Below are positions 6,434-14,007 of a stretch of DNA of 15,948 bases, one piece after another. The notes below the pieces were generated by a model. The model was not told the origin of the DNA. It did not search any database and saw nothing but the letters and a program-made list of their open reading frames with translations. This DNA is from SIG578 sp045543635 (GTDB taxonomy: Bacteria > Bacillota > Clostridia > Oscillospirales > Ruminococcaceae): the NCBI GenBank assembly GCA_045543635.1, contig JAZQMT010000134.1:1-15948 (forward strand), written 5' to 3'. The translations under genes and the position numbers were made by a program. Positions within the stretch are counted from its first letter, which is position 1, and each line of letters starts with the position of its first letter.

Positions 6434-7717
6434 ATGAGTAAACAGAGAATTGAGACCATCTGTGTACAAGGAGGCTACACCCCAAAAAACGGTGAGCCGA
6501 GACAGATACCTATTGTACAAAGCACAACATTTAAATATGCAACCAGCGAATCTATGGGCAAGTTATTTGATCTGGAAGCATCGGGATATTTTTATTCCCG
6601 CCTTCAAAATCCGACCTGTGACAGCGTTGCCGCCAAGATTTGCGAGCTTGAAGGCGGTACTGCCGCTATGTTGACATCTTCAGGTCAGGCAGCATCTTTC
6701 TACTCCATTTTCAATATTGCCTCCTGCGGGGATCATGTTGTCTGTTCCTCCAGCATTTACGGCGGAACCTATAATCTCTTTGCTGTTACCATGAAGCGCA
6801 TGGGCATTGAGTTTAGCTTTGTTTCACCCTACTGCACCGAAGAAGAGCTCAACGCTGCTTTTAAAGAAAACACCAAGGCTGTTTTCGGCGAGACTATTGC
6901 CAACCCTGCTTTAGCTGTTTTGGATATTGAAAAATTCGCAAAGGCTGCACACGCACACGGCTGTCCTCTTATCATTGACAACACCTTTGCAACCCCTGTA
7001 AACTGCCGCCCATTTGAGTGGGGTGCAGATATTGTTATCCACTCCACCACCAAATATATGGACGGACACGGTGCCGCAGTCGGCGGATGTATTGTTGATT
7101 CAGGCAAGTTTGACTGGACACGCTATCCCGACAAGTTTCCCGGACTTTGCACTCCTGATGATAGTTATCACGGAATTACCTACACCGAGCGTCTTGGACT
7201 TGAAGGTGCCTTTATCACCAAAGCTACCGCACAGCTCATGAGAGATTTCGGCTCCTCCCCTGCACCGCAAAGTGCATTCATTTTAAATCTTGGTTTGGAA
7301 AGTTTGCATCTTCGCATGAAGCGCCACTGTGAAAACGCACTGGCAGTTGCCGAATATTTGGAGAAACACCCCAAAATCGCATGGGTAAAATATTGCGGAC
7401 TAAAAAGTGACAAGGATTACGAGCTTGCCCAGAAATACCTTCCCAACGGCTCTTGCGGCGTTGTAAGCTTTGGCGTTAGGGGCGGAAGAAAATCTGCCGA
7501 GGAGTTTATGAAGCATCTCAAGATTGCCGCTATTGAAACTCATGTTGCCGATGCACGCACCTGCTGTCTGCATCCCGCCAGTGCAACACATCGTCAGATG
7601 AATGATGATGAGCTTGCCGCTGCAGGCGTCTCTCCCGACTTGGTTCGTTTCTCTTGCGGTATTGAGAATGCTCAAGACCTCATTGAGGATATTGAGCAGG
7701 CTCTTACCAATGTATAA
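6434..7717 (+). CDS. metY: O-acetylhomoserine aminocarboxypropyltransferase/cysteine synthase family (MetY)
   Basis: This is a PLP-dependent Cys/Met metabolism enzyme of 427 residues, the size of O-acetylhomoserine sulfhydrylases, which use sulfide and O-acetylhomoserine to make homocysteine. Visible are IPIVQSTTFKY near the N-terminus, SSGQAASFY, the PLP-stacking/binding LIIDNTFATP (Asp182) and the Schiff-base lysine in VIHSTTKYMDGHG (Lys207), then SPAPQSAFILNLGLESLHLRM and the C-terminal HPASATHRQM and VRFSCGIEN. The start ATG 6434 has GGAG 9 nt upstream; in-frame upstream ATGs (6344, 6425) lie in the T-box leader or touch the ribosome site. It heads a two-gene operon with metA 21 bp behind, under a Met T-box. 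The acetyl-type MetA next door supports O-acetylhomoserine as substrate. Confidence 0.95.
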   Translation: MSKQRIETICVQGGYTPKNGEPRQIPIVQSTTFKYATSESMGKLFDLEASGYFYSRLQNPTCDSVAAKICELEGGTAAMLTSSGQAASFYSIFNIASCGDHVVCSSSIYGGTYNLFAVTMKRMGIEFSFVSPYCTEEELNAAFKENTKAVFGETIANPALAVLDIEKFAKAAHAHGCPLIIDNTFATPVNCRPFEWGADIVIHSTTKYMDGHGAAVGGCIVDSGKFDWTRYPDKFPGLCTPDDSYHGITYTERLGLEGAFITKATAQLMRDFGSSPAPQSAFILNLGLESLHLRMKRHCENALAVAEYLEKHPKIAWVKYCGLKSDKDYELAQKYLPNGSCGVVSFGVRGGRKSAEEFMKHLKIAAIETHVADARTCCLHPASATHRQMNDDELAAAGVSPDLVRFSCGIENAQDLIEDIEQALTNV

Positions 7718-7738
7718 AATTCAGAAAGGTTTGAAGTT

Positions 7739-8656
7739 ATGCCGATCAAGATCCCCAATCAGCTTCCCGCTGTGAAAACATTGACAGAAGAAAACATCTT
7801 TGTTATGACTGAAACGCGGGCGATAACACAGGACATTCGTCCCTTAAAGCTTTTGCTTTTAAACCTGATGCCGACCAAGATCGACACTGAAACACAATTC
7901 TCCCGTCTTTTGGGAAACACCCCCTTACAGATTGAGCTTGAGCTTATCCATACCAAAACACATAAATCCAAAAACACCTCCGAAGAGCATTTGCTTGCCT
8001 TTTACAAATCATTTGATGACATAAAAGAGCGCAATTTTGACGGAATGGTCATCACAGGTGCCCCCGTTGAGCAAATGGAATTTGAGGAAGTTGAGTACTG
8101 GCAAGAGCTTTGTGATATTATGGAATGGTCTAAAACTCATGTTCAAAGCACTATGCATATCTGCTGGGGCGCACAGGCGGGCCTTTATTATCACTTTGGA
8201 ATAGGAAAACAACCCCTCCCCGAAAAACTATTCGGAGTTTTTAAACACAAGGTCGAACGCAAATCCTCTATGCTTTTTCGTGGTTTTGATGATACTTTTA
8301 TGGTTCCCCATTCTCGCCACACCACCATCCGTCGAGAGGATATTGAGGCAGAGCCGCGTTTAAAACTGCTCGCCTCCTCTGAGCGTGCGGGAGTTTATGC
8401 TATTGCAACAGAAGGCGGTCGCCAGATATTTATTACCGGACATTCCGAATACGATGCCCGAACGCTGGAAAAAGAGTATCTGCGTGATAAAAATGCCGGA
8501 TTGCCCATCTCTGTTCCGGAAAACTACTACCCTCAAGATGATGATAGCAAGCCGCCCCATGTTTCATGGAGAAGCCATGCAAATCTCCTTTTCTCTAATT
8601 GGCTTAACTATTTTGTTTATCAAGCCACGCCCTATGATATTACACAGATTAAATAG
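7739..8656 (+). CDS. metA: Homoserine O-acetyltransferase (MetA family)
   Basis: MetA activates homoserine by O-acylation, the first committed step to methionine. The 305-residue protein has the glutamine-amidotransferase-like fold signatures: MPIKIPNQLPA start, LLLLNLMPTKIDTETQ, the nucleophile Cys142 in MHICWGAQAG, and His235/Glu237 in FITGHSEYD. Residue 111 is Glu (ITGAPVEQMEF); in this family Glu at this place goes with acetyl-CoA use and Gly (as in Escherichia coli) with succinyl-CoA. It is therefore most likely an acetyltransferase despite the usual name homoserine O-succinyltransferase, consistent with metY immediately upstream. An AGAAAGG ribosome site lies about 9 nt before the ATG. 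The operon ends at the terminator at 8680-8716. Confidence 0.95.
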   Translation: MPIKIPNQLPAVKTLTEENIFVMTETRAITQDIRPLKLLLLNLMPTKIDTETQFSRLLGNTPLQIELELIHTKTHKSKNTSEEHLLAFYKSFDDIKERNFDGMVITGAPVEQMEFEEVEYWQELCDIMEWSKTHVQSTMHICWGAQAGLYYHFGIGKQPLPEKLFGVFKHKVERKSSMLFRGFDDTFMVPHSRHTTIRREDIEAEPRLKLLASSERAGVYAIATEGGRQIFITGHSEYDARTLEKEYLRDKNAGLPISVPENYYPQDDDSKPPHVSWRSHANLLFSNWLNYFVYQATPYDITQIK

Positions 8657-8679
8657 AACTCTTACCTGCAAAAAACAGT

Positions 8680-8716
8680 AACGCCCTGTTTGGTTATAAC
8701 CAAACCGGGCGTTTTT
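8680..8716 (+). terminator. Terminator of the metY-metA operon
   Basis: The stem is AACGCCC, one mismatch, GTTTGGTT against AACCAAAC and GGGCGTT (8680-8712), with a short ATA-type loop, running into T5 (8712-8716). Confidence 0.85.
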
Positions 8717-8720
8717 CGGC

Positions 8721-8753
8721 AAAAGGCGCGACAGCAACCGGCTGTCGCGCCTT
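8721..8753 (-). terminator. Terminator downstream of tmk
   Basis: The arms AAGGCGCGACAGC (8723-8735) and GCTGTCGCGCCTT (8741-8753) form a 13-bp stem. Read on the minus strand it is followed by TTTT, so it probably terminates tmk transcripts; the T tract is short. Confidence 0.65.
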
Positions 8754-8776
8754 AAATATTCATATATAACCCAAGC

Positions 8777-9406
8777 CTATCGTTCAAACAAAGGTTTTAT
8801 TTGCTTTTTAACCCGCTCAAAGACCGTTTCAAGGTCAGCATTACCGTCTATAAAAATTACCCTTTCCTCTTTGGAGGTTTTTTCTATAATTCGCAGAAAA
8901 TTTTCTCTTGTTTGCGTAAGATAATTTTTATTTTCGAAAATATCGGCAGACGTGCGATTTTGCATGATGCGCTCAAGACAGGTTTGGGGCAAAACATCAA
9001 TAAAGAGGTGACAATCCGGCTTTGCAAGCAGACTTGCCTGACGGTTTATCTCCATTACCCACTCCAACGGCATATTGACCATTTGATAGGCATAAGAAGA
9101 AAAATAATATCGATCAGAAATAACCGTTACTCCCTTTTCGAGATGGTTAAGAATACCGTTTTTACCCGTGACATGCTCCATACGGTCAGCGGCAAAGAGC
9201 AGAGCCATGGTGCGGCTATCCACCTTTTCTTTGCCTGAAAGAATTGTGCGGATTTGTTTACCTATATTACCGTCAGTCGGCTCGAAATGAAGCGTGTTGG
9301 AAATATTATTTTGAGAGAGAAATGCCGAAAGGAGCTTTGCCTGTGTGCTTTTTCCGCTGCCGTCAAGCCCTTCGACGGCAATAAAGCGCGCTTTATTGCT
9401 GCTCAT
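8777..9406 (-). CDS. tmk: Thymidylate kinase
   Basis: Thymidylate kinase phosphorylates dTMP to dTDP with ATP, an essential step of dTTP synthesis in the cytoplasm. The 209-residue protein is of normal length. It shows the P-loop GLDGSGKST at residues 13-21, FEPTDGNIG at 41-49 in place of the more common REPGGT block, the DRY motif at 98-100 (VISDRYYFSSYAYQ), and a lid region around RTSADIFENKNYL. Position and character of the P-loop are typical of Gram-positive enzymes. The start ATG 9406 has GAGG 7 nt upstream. It stands alone with its own promoter (9442-9470) and a downstream hairpin terminator; the frequent Firmicutes partners holB and recR are not next to it. Confidence 0.96.
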   Translation of the reverse strand: MSSNKARFIAVEGLDGSGKSTQAKLLSAFLSQNNISNTLHFEPTDGNIGKQIRTILSGKEKVDSRTMALLFAADRMEHVTGKNGILNHLEKGVTVISDRYYFSSYAYQMVNMPLEWVMEINRQASLLAKPDCHLFIDVLPQTCLERIMQNRTSADIFENKNYLTQTRENFLRIIEKTSKEERVIFIDGNADLETVFERVKKQIKPLFER

Positions 9407-9441
9407 TTACTATCCTCTTCCCTATTTTCTAAATTTCTTAT

Positions 9442-9470
9442 AATATACCATTTTTTTAAAGTGAAAACAA
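9442..9470 (-). promoter_or_regulatory. Probable sigma-A promoter of tmk
   Basis: On the minus strand TTGTTT (9470-9465), 17 bp, TATATT (9447-9442), about 35 bp before the tmk start. Match is moderate and the region is very AT-rich. Confidence 0.55.
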
Positions 9471-9510
9471 GAGTAATTTTACACTTTTCTATATTTTAAG
9501 CGAAAAACAC

Positions 9511-9539
9511 TTGCATTTTCTAAAACATTATTATATAAT
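9511..9539 (+). promoter_or_regulatory. Sigma-A promoter of tRNA-Leu
   Basis: TTGCAT (9511-9516), 17 bp, TATAAT (9534-9539), placed 17 bp before the tRNA 5' end. Confidence 0.8.
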
Positions 9540-9556
9540 ATTTAAGTCCACAAAAT

Positions 9557-9643
9557 GCCGGAATGATGGAATTGGCAGACGTGCCGGACTCAAAATCCGG
9601 TGGTAGCGATACCGTGCGGGTTCGACCCCCGCTTCCGGCACCA
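9557..9643 (+). tRNA. tRNA-Leu (anticodon CAA)
   Basis: The 87-nt gene has the acceptor arms GCCGGAA (9557-9563) and TTCCGGC (9633-9639), an encoded A-CCA end (9640-9643), the D-arm GAATTGGCAGAC, the anticodon stem CCGGA/TCCGG with loop CTCAAAA and anticodon CAA at 9591-9593 (reads UUG), a long variable arm (TGGTAGCGATACCGT) as expected for a class II Leu tRNA, and the T-arm GCGGGTTCGACCCCCGC. It is a single tRNA with its own promoter and a terminator 7 bp after the CCA end. Confidence 0.97.
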
Positions 9644-9649
9644 AACTTG

Positions 9650-9680
9650 GCGGTATGCTGTAAGGCATACCGCTTTTTTT
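9650..9680 (+). terminator. Terminator after tRNA-Leu
   Basis: Stem GCGGTATGC (9650-9658) / GCATACCGC (9665-9673), six-base loop, T7 (9674-9680). It separates the tRNA from the permease gene, for which no other promoter is obvious in the 35 bp that follow, so the permease may depend partly on read-through. Confidence 0.9.
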
Positions 9681-9715
9681 CGCGAATGTGCGGTTTGCAA
9701 GGAGGCAAAATAAGA

Positions 9716-10684
9716 ATGGAAGTTTTTTCTCTTACACTTGATCAGATGCTGATGCTGTTTTCTCTTATATTGATTGGATTTTTCCTCCGAAAAAAACGCA
9801 TTGTACCTGATGATACCTTCAAAGTGCTTTCCAAACTGGAAACCTTTGTTTTTGTTCCTGCACTTTCTCTGCACAATCAAATGACCAACTGCACTGTTAA
9901 AACCTTTGCAGAAAACTCCGTGCTTATTCTTTATGGCTTCGGCTGTGCTCTCGCTGCCGTGCTGCTTTCTTATCCGCTTTCCCGACTTTTTGTTAAAAAC
10001 TGCAAAGACAGCACAGAAAACGCTTATGCACGAAACATCTACAAATATGCCATGACCTTTGGAAACTACGGATATGTCGGAAACTTTATCGTTTTAGGCA
10101 TATGGGGAGATGAGGCGTTTTTCAAATACACCATGTTTACCCTTGTTGTCGGCATTTTTTGCAGCAGCTGGGGGCTTTACATACTTATCCCCAAGGACCA
10201 GAACAGAGGCGTTATCCGCAATATAATTAAAGGCTTTTCCACACCCCCGATGCTGGCTTTGGTACTCGGAATTCTCATAGGGCTTTTAAACTTAAAGCAG
10301 TATGTTCCCGAATTTGTTTTAAACACCCTTTCGAACGCAAGCAACTGCATGGGGCCTGTTGCCATGCTGCTTGCCGGCGTTGTCATCGGCGGATACAGCT
10401 TCAAAAGCCTGCTCACCAACAAAAAGGTTTATATAGCAACCCTTCTGCGCCTTATTGTTATTCCCGGTGCTATGGTTTTAGTTTTAAAGCTTCTCGGAGT
10501 TTCTCAAGAGATACAGACCTTTGCACTGATTGCCTTTGCCTCTCCTCTAGGGCTTAACACCATCATTTATCCTGCGGCTTACGGCGCGGAAACAAAAACC
10601 GGGGCTTCTATGGCAATGATTTCTCACATTCTTTCTGTCATCACCATTCCGCTCATGTATCTTGTCTTTATTTTTTGGTTTTAA
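9716..10684 (+). CDS. AEC (auxin efflux carrier)-family permease
   Basis: A 322-residue polytopic membrane protein of the AEC family, in which known bacterial members move organic acids such as malate or lactate; the substrate here is not predictable. It begins with a hydrophobic segment (MLMLFSLILIGFFLRKKRIV) followed by the characteristic VLSKLETFVFVPALSLHNQM, and has the central TFGNYGYVGNFIVLGIWGDEAFF and the C-terminal ASPLGLNTIIYPAAYGAE with TGASMAMISHILSVITIPLM, all typical of the family; roughly ten membrane segments are expected. The start ATG 9716 has AGGAGG about 9 nt upstream. An in-frame start inside the tRNA gene is not credible. The following CotJC-like gene lies 56 bp away on the same strand without a terminator, so the two may be co-transcribed. 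Confidence 0.9.
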   Translation: MEVFSLTLDQMLMLFSLILIGFFLRKKRIVPDDTFKVLSKLETFVFVPALSLHNQMTNCTVKTFAENSVLILYGFGCALAAVLLSYPLSRLFVKNCKDSTENAYARNIYKYAMTFGNYGYVGNFIVLGIWGDEAFFKYTMFTLVVGIFCSSWGLYILIPKDQNRGVIRNIIKGFSTPPMLALVLGILIGLLNLKQYVPEFVLNTLSNASNCMGPVAMLLAGVVIGGYSFKSLLTNKKVYIATLLRLIVIPGAMVLVLKLLGVSQEIQTFALIAFASPLGLNTIIYPAAYGAETKTGASMAMISHILSVITIPLMYLVFIFWF

Positions 10685-10740
10685 AATGAATAGCAAACAG
10701 CAAATACGGCAAACATAAAACAAAAGGAGGTTTTTGTTTT

Positions 10741-11409
10741 ATGTTTAAACATGAGAAAATGCTGTTTCACCCTGTTGAAATCGAAAAGCCCAATCCGCAA
10801 TATGCCGCACTCTTACAAGAGCAGCTCGGCGGCGGAAACGGTGAGCTGAAGGCCGCCATGCAGTACATGTCGCAGAGCTTTCGCATCAAAGACCCTGAAA
10901 TCAAGGATCTGTTCCTTGATATTGCGGCAGAAGAACTAAGCCACATGGAAATGATCGCCCAGACTATCAATCTGTTAAACGGGCACGATGTTGATGCCAT
11001 GGCAGTTCCCGCAGGCGAAATCCAAACGCATGTTATTTTGGGACTAAACCCCGGACTGATAAACGCATCGGGCTATTCCTGGACTGCCGATTATGTTACC
11101 GTTACCGGTGATCTATGTGCCGACCTGCTTTCCAACATCGCTTCGGAACAGCGTGCAAAGGTGGTTTATGAATATCTTTACAGGCAAATTGATGACAAAA
11201 AGGTAAAAGAGACTATTGATTTTCTGCTAAATCGCGAGGAAGCGCACAATGCTATGTTCCGCGAGGCTTTTAACAAGGTTCAGAACACCGGTTCCAACCG
11301 TGATTTCGGAACAACTAAGGCCGCAAAGATGTATTTCAGCCTATCCGAGCCTTCTCCCGAGGACAGCCGATTTACACAGGTAGAGGCAAATCCTCCGTCT
11401 TTTAACTGA
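10741..11409 (+). CDS. CotJC-like manganese catalase-family protein
   Basis: The protein has 222 residues, near the size of spore-coat CotJC and shorter than full manganese catalases. It is a four-helix-bundle ferritin-like protein. Likely di-metal ligands are visible: Glu35 (GNGELKAAMQYM), Glu65-x-x-His68 (AAEELSHMEM), Glu136 (IASEQRAKVVYEYL) and Glu166-x-x-His169 (NREEAHNAMF). The family would disproportionate hydrogen peroxide, and in Bacillus CotJC is a mother-cell-made inner coat protein. AAAGGAGG lies about 10 nt before the ATG. The usual partners cotJA and cotJB are not adjacent, and no sigma-E or sigma-K promoter could be convincingly identified upstream, so a vegetative catalase role is possible. 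A strong terminator closes the unit. Confidence 0.88.
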   Translation: MFKHEKMLFHPVEIEKPNPQYAALLQEQLGGGNGELKAAMQYMSQSFRIKDPEIKDLFLDIAAEELSHMEMIAQTINLLNGHDVDAMAVPAGEIQTHVILGLNPGLINASGYSWTADYVTVTGDLCADLLSNIASEQRAKVVYEYLYRQIDDKKVKETIDFLLNREEAHNAMFREAFNKVQNTGSNRDFGTTKAAKMYFSLSEPSPEDSRFTQVEANPPSFN

Positions 11410-11413
11410 TTAA

Positions 11414-11447
11414 TTCCCCCGAATACTTGCATTCGGGGGAAATTTTT
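11414..11447 (+). terminator. Terminator after the CotJC-like gene
   Basis: Stem TTCCCCCGAAT (11414-11424) / ATTCGGGGGAA (11431-11441), six-base loop, then T5 at 11443-11447. Confidence 0.9.
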
Positions 11448-11476
11448 ATAATTTGCGAGATTTCGTGAAAAATTAT

Positions 11477-11505
11477 TTGCTTTTTTTTATGCAATGGTAT
11501 ATAAT
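11477..11505 (+). promoter_or_regulatory. Sigma-A promoter of ackA
   Basis: TTGCTT (11477-11482), 17 bp, TATAAT (11500-11505); about 37 bp of leader to the start codon. Confidence 0.8.
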
Positions 11506-11548
11506 GGATGTGTTTCTAATTTATTTTAAAAAAAGGTAGGTTTCATGT

Positions 11549-12763
11549 ATGAAAATACTGGTTATCAATGCCGGCAGCTCATCCATCAAATATCAGCTGA
11601 TCGACATGGACAATGAGCAGGTTCTTGCAAAGGGTCTGTGCGAGCGAATTGGAATTGAGGGCGGCAAATTTAAACATCAGCCTTACGGCAAGGATGCTTA
11701 TGTTGTTGACGTTCAGATGGCAAACCACAGTGAAGCTATCCGCCTTGTTACCGATGCTCTTGTTAATCCCGAGCACGGCGTTATCTCCTCCATGAGCGAG
11801 ATCTCGGCTGTTGGTCACCGCGTGCTTCACGGCGGCGAGAAATTCTCCGGCTCTGTTATCATTGATGCAGATGTTATCGCAGCTATTGAAGAGTGCTGCG
11901 AGCTTGGGCCTCTCCACAATCCCCACAACCTTACCGGTATTCGCGCTTGCGAGGAGATTATGGGCAAGCAAGTTCCTCAGGTTGCCGTTTTTGACACCGG
12001 CTTCCACCAGACCATGCCGGACTATGTTTACACCTATGCACTTCCCTATGAATACTATGAGAAATATAAAATTCGCAGATATGGTTTTCACGGAACCTCC
12101 CACAGATATGTCAGCCAGCGTGCTGCTGTTATGATGGGAATGGATCCTAAAGCCCCCAAGGGTCTCAAGGTTGTTACCTGCCACCTTGGAAACGGTTCCT
12201 CTATTTCCGCTGTTGTTGACGGTAAGTGCCTTGACACTACTATGGGTCTCACACCTGCTGAGGGCATCATGATGGGAACCCGCGCCGGAAGCATTGATCC
12301 CGCTATCATCCCGCTGCTTATGGAGAAAGAAAAAATGTCTCCTAAGGATATTGATACCATGATCAATAAGAAGTCCGGTATTCTCGGCGTTTCTCAGGTT
12401 ACCAGCGACAACCGTGACATTGATCAGGGCGCAAGAGCCGGTAACAAGAGATTTCAGCTTGTTGAAAACATGCTCGCTCATCAGCTCACCAAATACATCG
12501 GCGGCTTTGCTGCTGCCATGGGCGGTGTAGACGCCATCGTTTTCACCGGCGGTATCGGCGAAAACAATCCTCTGCTGCGCAGCAGAGTTGCTGAGAAGCT
12601 CGGTTTCCTCGGCGTTAAGATTGACGAGGACATTAACGCTAAAGCAAGAGTTACCAGTGACGAGAATGACATCTCGGCTCCCGAAGCTACCGTTAAGGTA
12701 CTGGTTATCCCCACCAACGAAGAGCTTATGATTGCACGAGATACCCTTGAGCTTGTTAAATAA
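11549..12763 (+). CDS. ackA: Acetate kinase
   Basis: Acetate kinase interconverts acetyl phosphate + ADP and acetate + ATP, the energy-yielding end of mixed-acid fermentation. The 404-residue protein begins with the ASKHA phosphate-binding KILVINAGSSSIKYQL (Asn7), has AVGHRVLHGGEKFSGS with Arg91, FDTGFHQTMP with Asp149, the signature YGFHGTSHRYV, the adenosine-binding CHLGNGSSI, and MMGTRAGSIDP, and ends with IPTNEELMIARDT (conserved Glu). Length is normal for the family. ATG 11549 has GGTAGG 8 nt upstream; an ATG four bases earlier is out of frame. It has its own promoter. The usual partner pta is not adjacent on either side, so phosphotransacetylase must be encoded elsewhere. Codon use (few rare codons, GTT/GCT preference) suggests high expression. 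Confidence 0.98.
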   Translation: MKILVINAGSSSIKYQLIDMDNEQVLAKGLCERIGIEGGKFKHQPYGKDAYVVDVQMANHSEAIRLVTDALVNPEHGVISSMSEISAVGHRVLHGGEKFSGSVIIDADVIAAIEECCELGPLHNPHNLTGIRACEEIMGKQVPQVAVFDTGFHQTMPDYVYTYALPYEYYEKYKIRRYGFHGTSHRYVSQRAAVMMGMDPKAPKGLKVVTCHLGNGSSISAVVDGKCLDTTMGLTPAEGIMMGTRAGSIDPAIIPLLMEKEKMSPKDIDTMINKKSGILGVSQVTSDNRDIDQGARAGNKRFQLVENMLAHQLTKYIGGFAAAMGGVDAIVFTGGIGENNPLLRSRVAEKLGFLGVKIDEDINAKARVTSDENDISAPEATVKVLVIPTNEELMIARDTLELVK

Positions 12764-12772
12764 GTTTTAAAT

Positions 12773-12790
12773 TAACAAATAAAAATCCAT
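12773..12790 (+). repeat. 18-bp repeat, copy 1 (3' UTR of ackA)
   Basis: TAACAAATAAAAATCCAT starts 10 bp after the ackA stop and is followed 5 bp later by a hairpin. The exact reverse complement occurs at 14294-14311, in the 3' UTR of thiW. Confidence 0.75.
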
Positions 12791-12795
12791 CCGAT

Positions 12796-12835
12796 AGAGG
12801 TACCCTCCGTAAGGAAGGTACCTCTGTTATATTTG
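12796..12835 (+). terminator. Putative terminator of ackA
   Basis: AGAGGTACC (12796-12804) pairs with GGTACCTCT (12817-12825), with an extra inner TCC/GGA pairing, giving a stable hairpin. The following GTTATATTT is only weakly T-rich, so efficiency is uncertain. It overlaps the broken 3' end of the spoIVA remnant. Confidence 0.55.
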
Positions 12836-13030
12836 CCTTTGGCGAATTGAGGCTTGGGAAAGCTCATCGGTTGCGCGCTCTCTTGAATATTTGTTTTCTA
12901 TATTTGGAACAACTAAGCTCTTCATAAACCGCTTAATAAGGCATGATTTGCCTGTTCTGATAGAGCCTACAACCTCGATATAAAAGCTTCCGTTTGTGCG
13001 GCTTACTATATCGTTATAGATACTTGTCAT
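12827..13030 (-). pseudogene. spoIVA 5' remnant (N-terminal ~60 residues)
   Basis: The 67-residue reading frame matches the start of SpoIVA, the ATPase that builds the basement layer of the spore coat: IYNDIVSRTNGSFYIEVVG, the intact Walker A GSIRTGKS at residues 22-29, then IKRFMKSLVVPNI and SRERATDELSQAS, which parallels the family block RARDELPQSA. After that the homology stops and a TAA follows; full SpoIVA has about 490 residues, and no later part is found because the ackA terminator and gene begin here. The ATG 13030 lacks a good ribosome site, yet a sigma-E-like promoter is retained upstream. It is read as a truncated duplicate of spoIVA, with an intact copy expected elsewhere. A short expressed P-loop peptide is a less likely alternative. 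Confidence 0.75.
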
Positions 13031-13063
13031 ATATTTTTTGCTTCGTCCACATTCGTTTGTATA

Positions 13064-13092
13064 TGCTTATGAGGACAAGTTTTTAAATATGA
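13064..13092 (-). promoter_or_regulatory. Sigma-E-like promoter of the spoIVA remnant
   Basis: On the minus strand TCATATT (13092-13086) fits the sigma-E -35, followed by 14 bp and CATAAGCA (13071-13064), a partial match to CATACAAT. The predicted start is about 27 nt before the remnant ATG. spoIVA is sigma-E controlled in Bacillus, which makes this weak match more credible. Confidence 0.35.
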
Positions 13093-13119
13093 CTACTGAC
13101 TTTTAAAAAATAACAGCTA

Positions 13120-13149
13120 TTGACGAGATAACTCCCACTATGTTATACT
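13120..13149 (+). promoter_or_regulatory. Sigma-A promoter of the lipoprotein gene
   Basis: TTGACG (13120-13125), 18 bp, TATACT (13144-13149), about 37 bp before the start codon. Confidence 0.7.
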
Positions 13150-13185
13150 AAAATTGCAAAGAATAAAAGAAAGGTGGGATTTTTA

Positions 13186-13983
13186 ATGAAGAAAATCTTG
13201 TCACTAACACTTATAGGCCTAATTATTTTTTCACTTTGCGCTTGTCAAAAAGAGGGAAGTGGGCTAAAAGGAACTTCATCTGAAATTCCGCCCTCCTCGC
13301 AAACGATAGGTGAAAAACCGTCCTCTAAAATCGAAAGTACCAGTTCATCACTTGATGAAGAGCTTCGGGAGGTTGGTGGCGGAGTTGAGCTACTTAAATT
13401 TGCAGAAGCTTTTTCTGAAATTCCCATCGGCTATCTTAATACGCTTGATGATGACTACTCTGCTTTTAAAGACAAAACGAGCTTTAAGGATATCCCTTCG
13501 CTTGATATAGCTCTTTTCATCTGCAATTACCTTGATTTTAATAATCTTCTTTGGTCTAATTATCAAGGTGAATTTGACTATGAGGGATACACAGTTCCTG
13601 CAGAAGACCTGAATATGTATGCTAAAAAGCTGTTTGGATATGAATATGATTTTTCAAGCATTAAGGAAACTAACGGCTTTGGAACAATCTATAAATACCT
13701 TCCCGATAAAAAAGCGTTTGATGTTGGTATTCACGGTAGCGTATGGCAAAACGGGCTATGTGAATACAAGGGTATGCATAGAAAGATTTCAGAAGACGAG
13801 TATCAGGCGGAATTTGCCCTTTGGGAAAGGGAAGAAGAAAAGCCCGACGGAAATGAGGGCAAGGATTGGAAAGAAGCTGAAATGCATGGCGGCTATTGGA
13901 AATATGACGATAACTACATGCTTACCATCAAAAAAATAGATGGCGAGTGGAAATATATATCGTTTCTCGAAATAGAAGACTAA
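13186..13983 (+). CDS. Putative lipoprotein of unknown function
   Basis: The 265-residue protein has a lipoprotein signal peptide: KKILSLTLIGLIIFSL followed by the lipobox LCAC with the modified Cys20. A Ser/Pro-rich spacer (SSEIPPSSQTIGEKPSSK) leads to a globular acidic domain rich in Tyr, Trp, Asp and Glu. I do not recognise its family. Visible features are YTVPAEDLNMYAKKLFGYEYDF-like helical text in the middle and a repeated beta-type pattern near the end (HGGYWKYDDNYMLTIKKI, DGEWKYISFLEIE), which resembles NTF2-like or other small extracellular beta folds of Clostridia but is not diagnostic. The start ATG 13186 has AAAGGTGGG 8 nt upstream; an in-frame GTG at 13174 lies inside that ribosome site. 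It has its own promoter, and the next plus-strand terminator is 230 bp away. Confidence 0.8.
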   Translation: MKKILSLTLIGLIIFSLCACQKEGSGLKGTSSEIPPSSQTIGEKPSSKIESTSSSLDEELREVGGGVELLKFAEAFSEIPIGYLNTLDDDYSAFKDKTSFKDIPSLDIALFICNYLDFNNLLWSNYQGEFDYEGYTVPAEDLNMYAKKLFGYEYDFSSIKETNGFGTIYKYLPDKKAFDVGIHGSVWQNGLCEYKGMHRKISEDEYQAEFALWEREEEKPDGNEGKDWKEAEMHGGYWKYDDNYMLTIKKIDGEWKYISFLEIED

Positions 13984-14007
13984 TAACAAAGGCGTTTGGA
14001 TTTCTCC

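Noticed and set aside
9563..9715. Extension of the permease frame back into tRNA-Leu
   Set aside because: It would cross a mature tRNA and its terminator; ATG 9716 has AGGAGG in place.
10685..10740. CATAAAAC before the CotJC-like gene as a sigma-E -10
   Set aside because: The match is partial and no -35 (ATATT-type) occurs at the needed distance.
11579..12481. A 300-codon open frame on the minus strand inside ackA
   Set aside because: It is the antisense shadow of a highly conserved acetate kinase with biased codons; it has no ribosome site and no recognisable domain.
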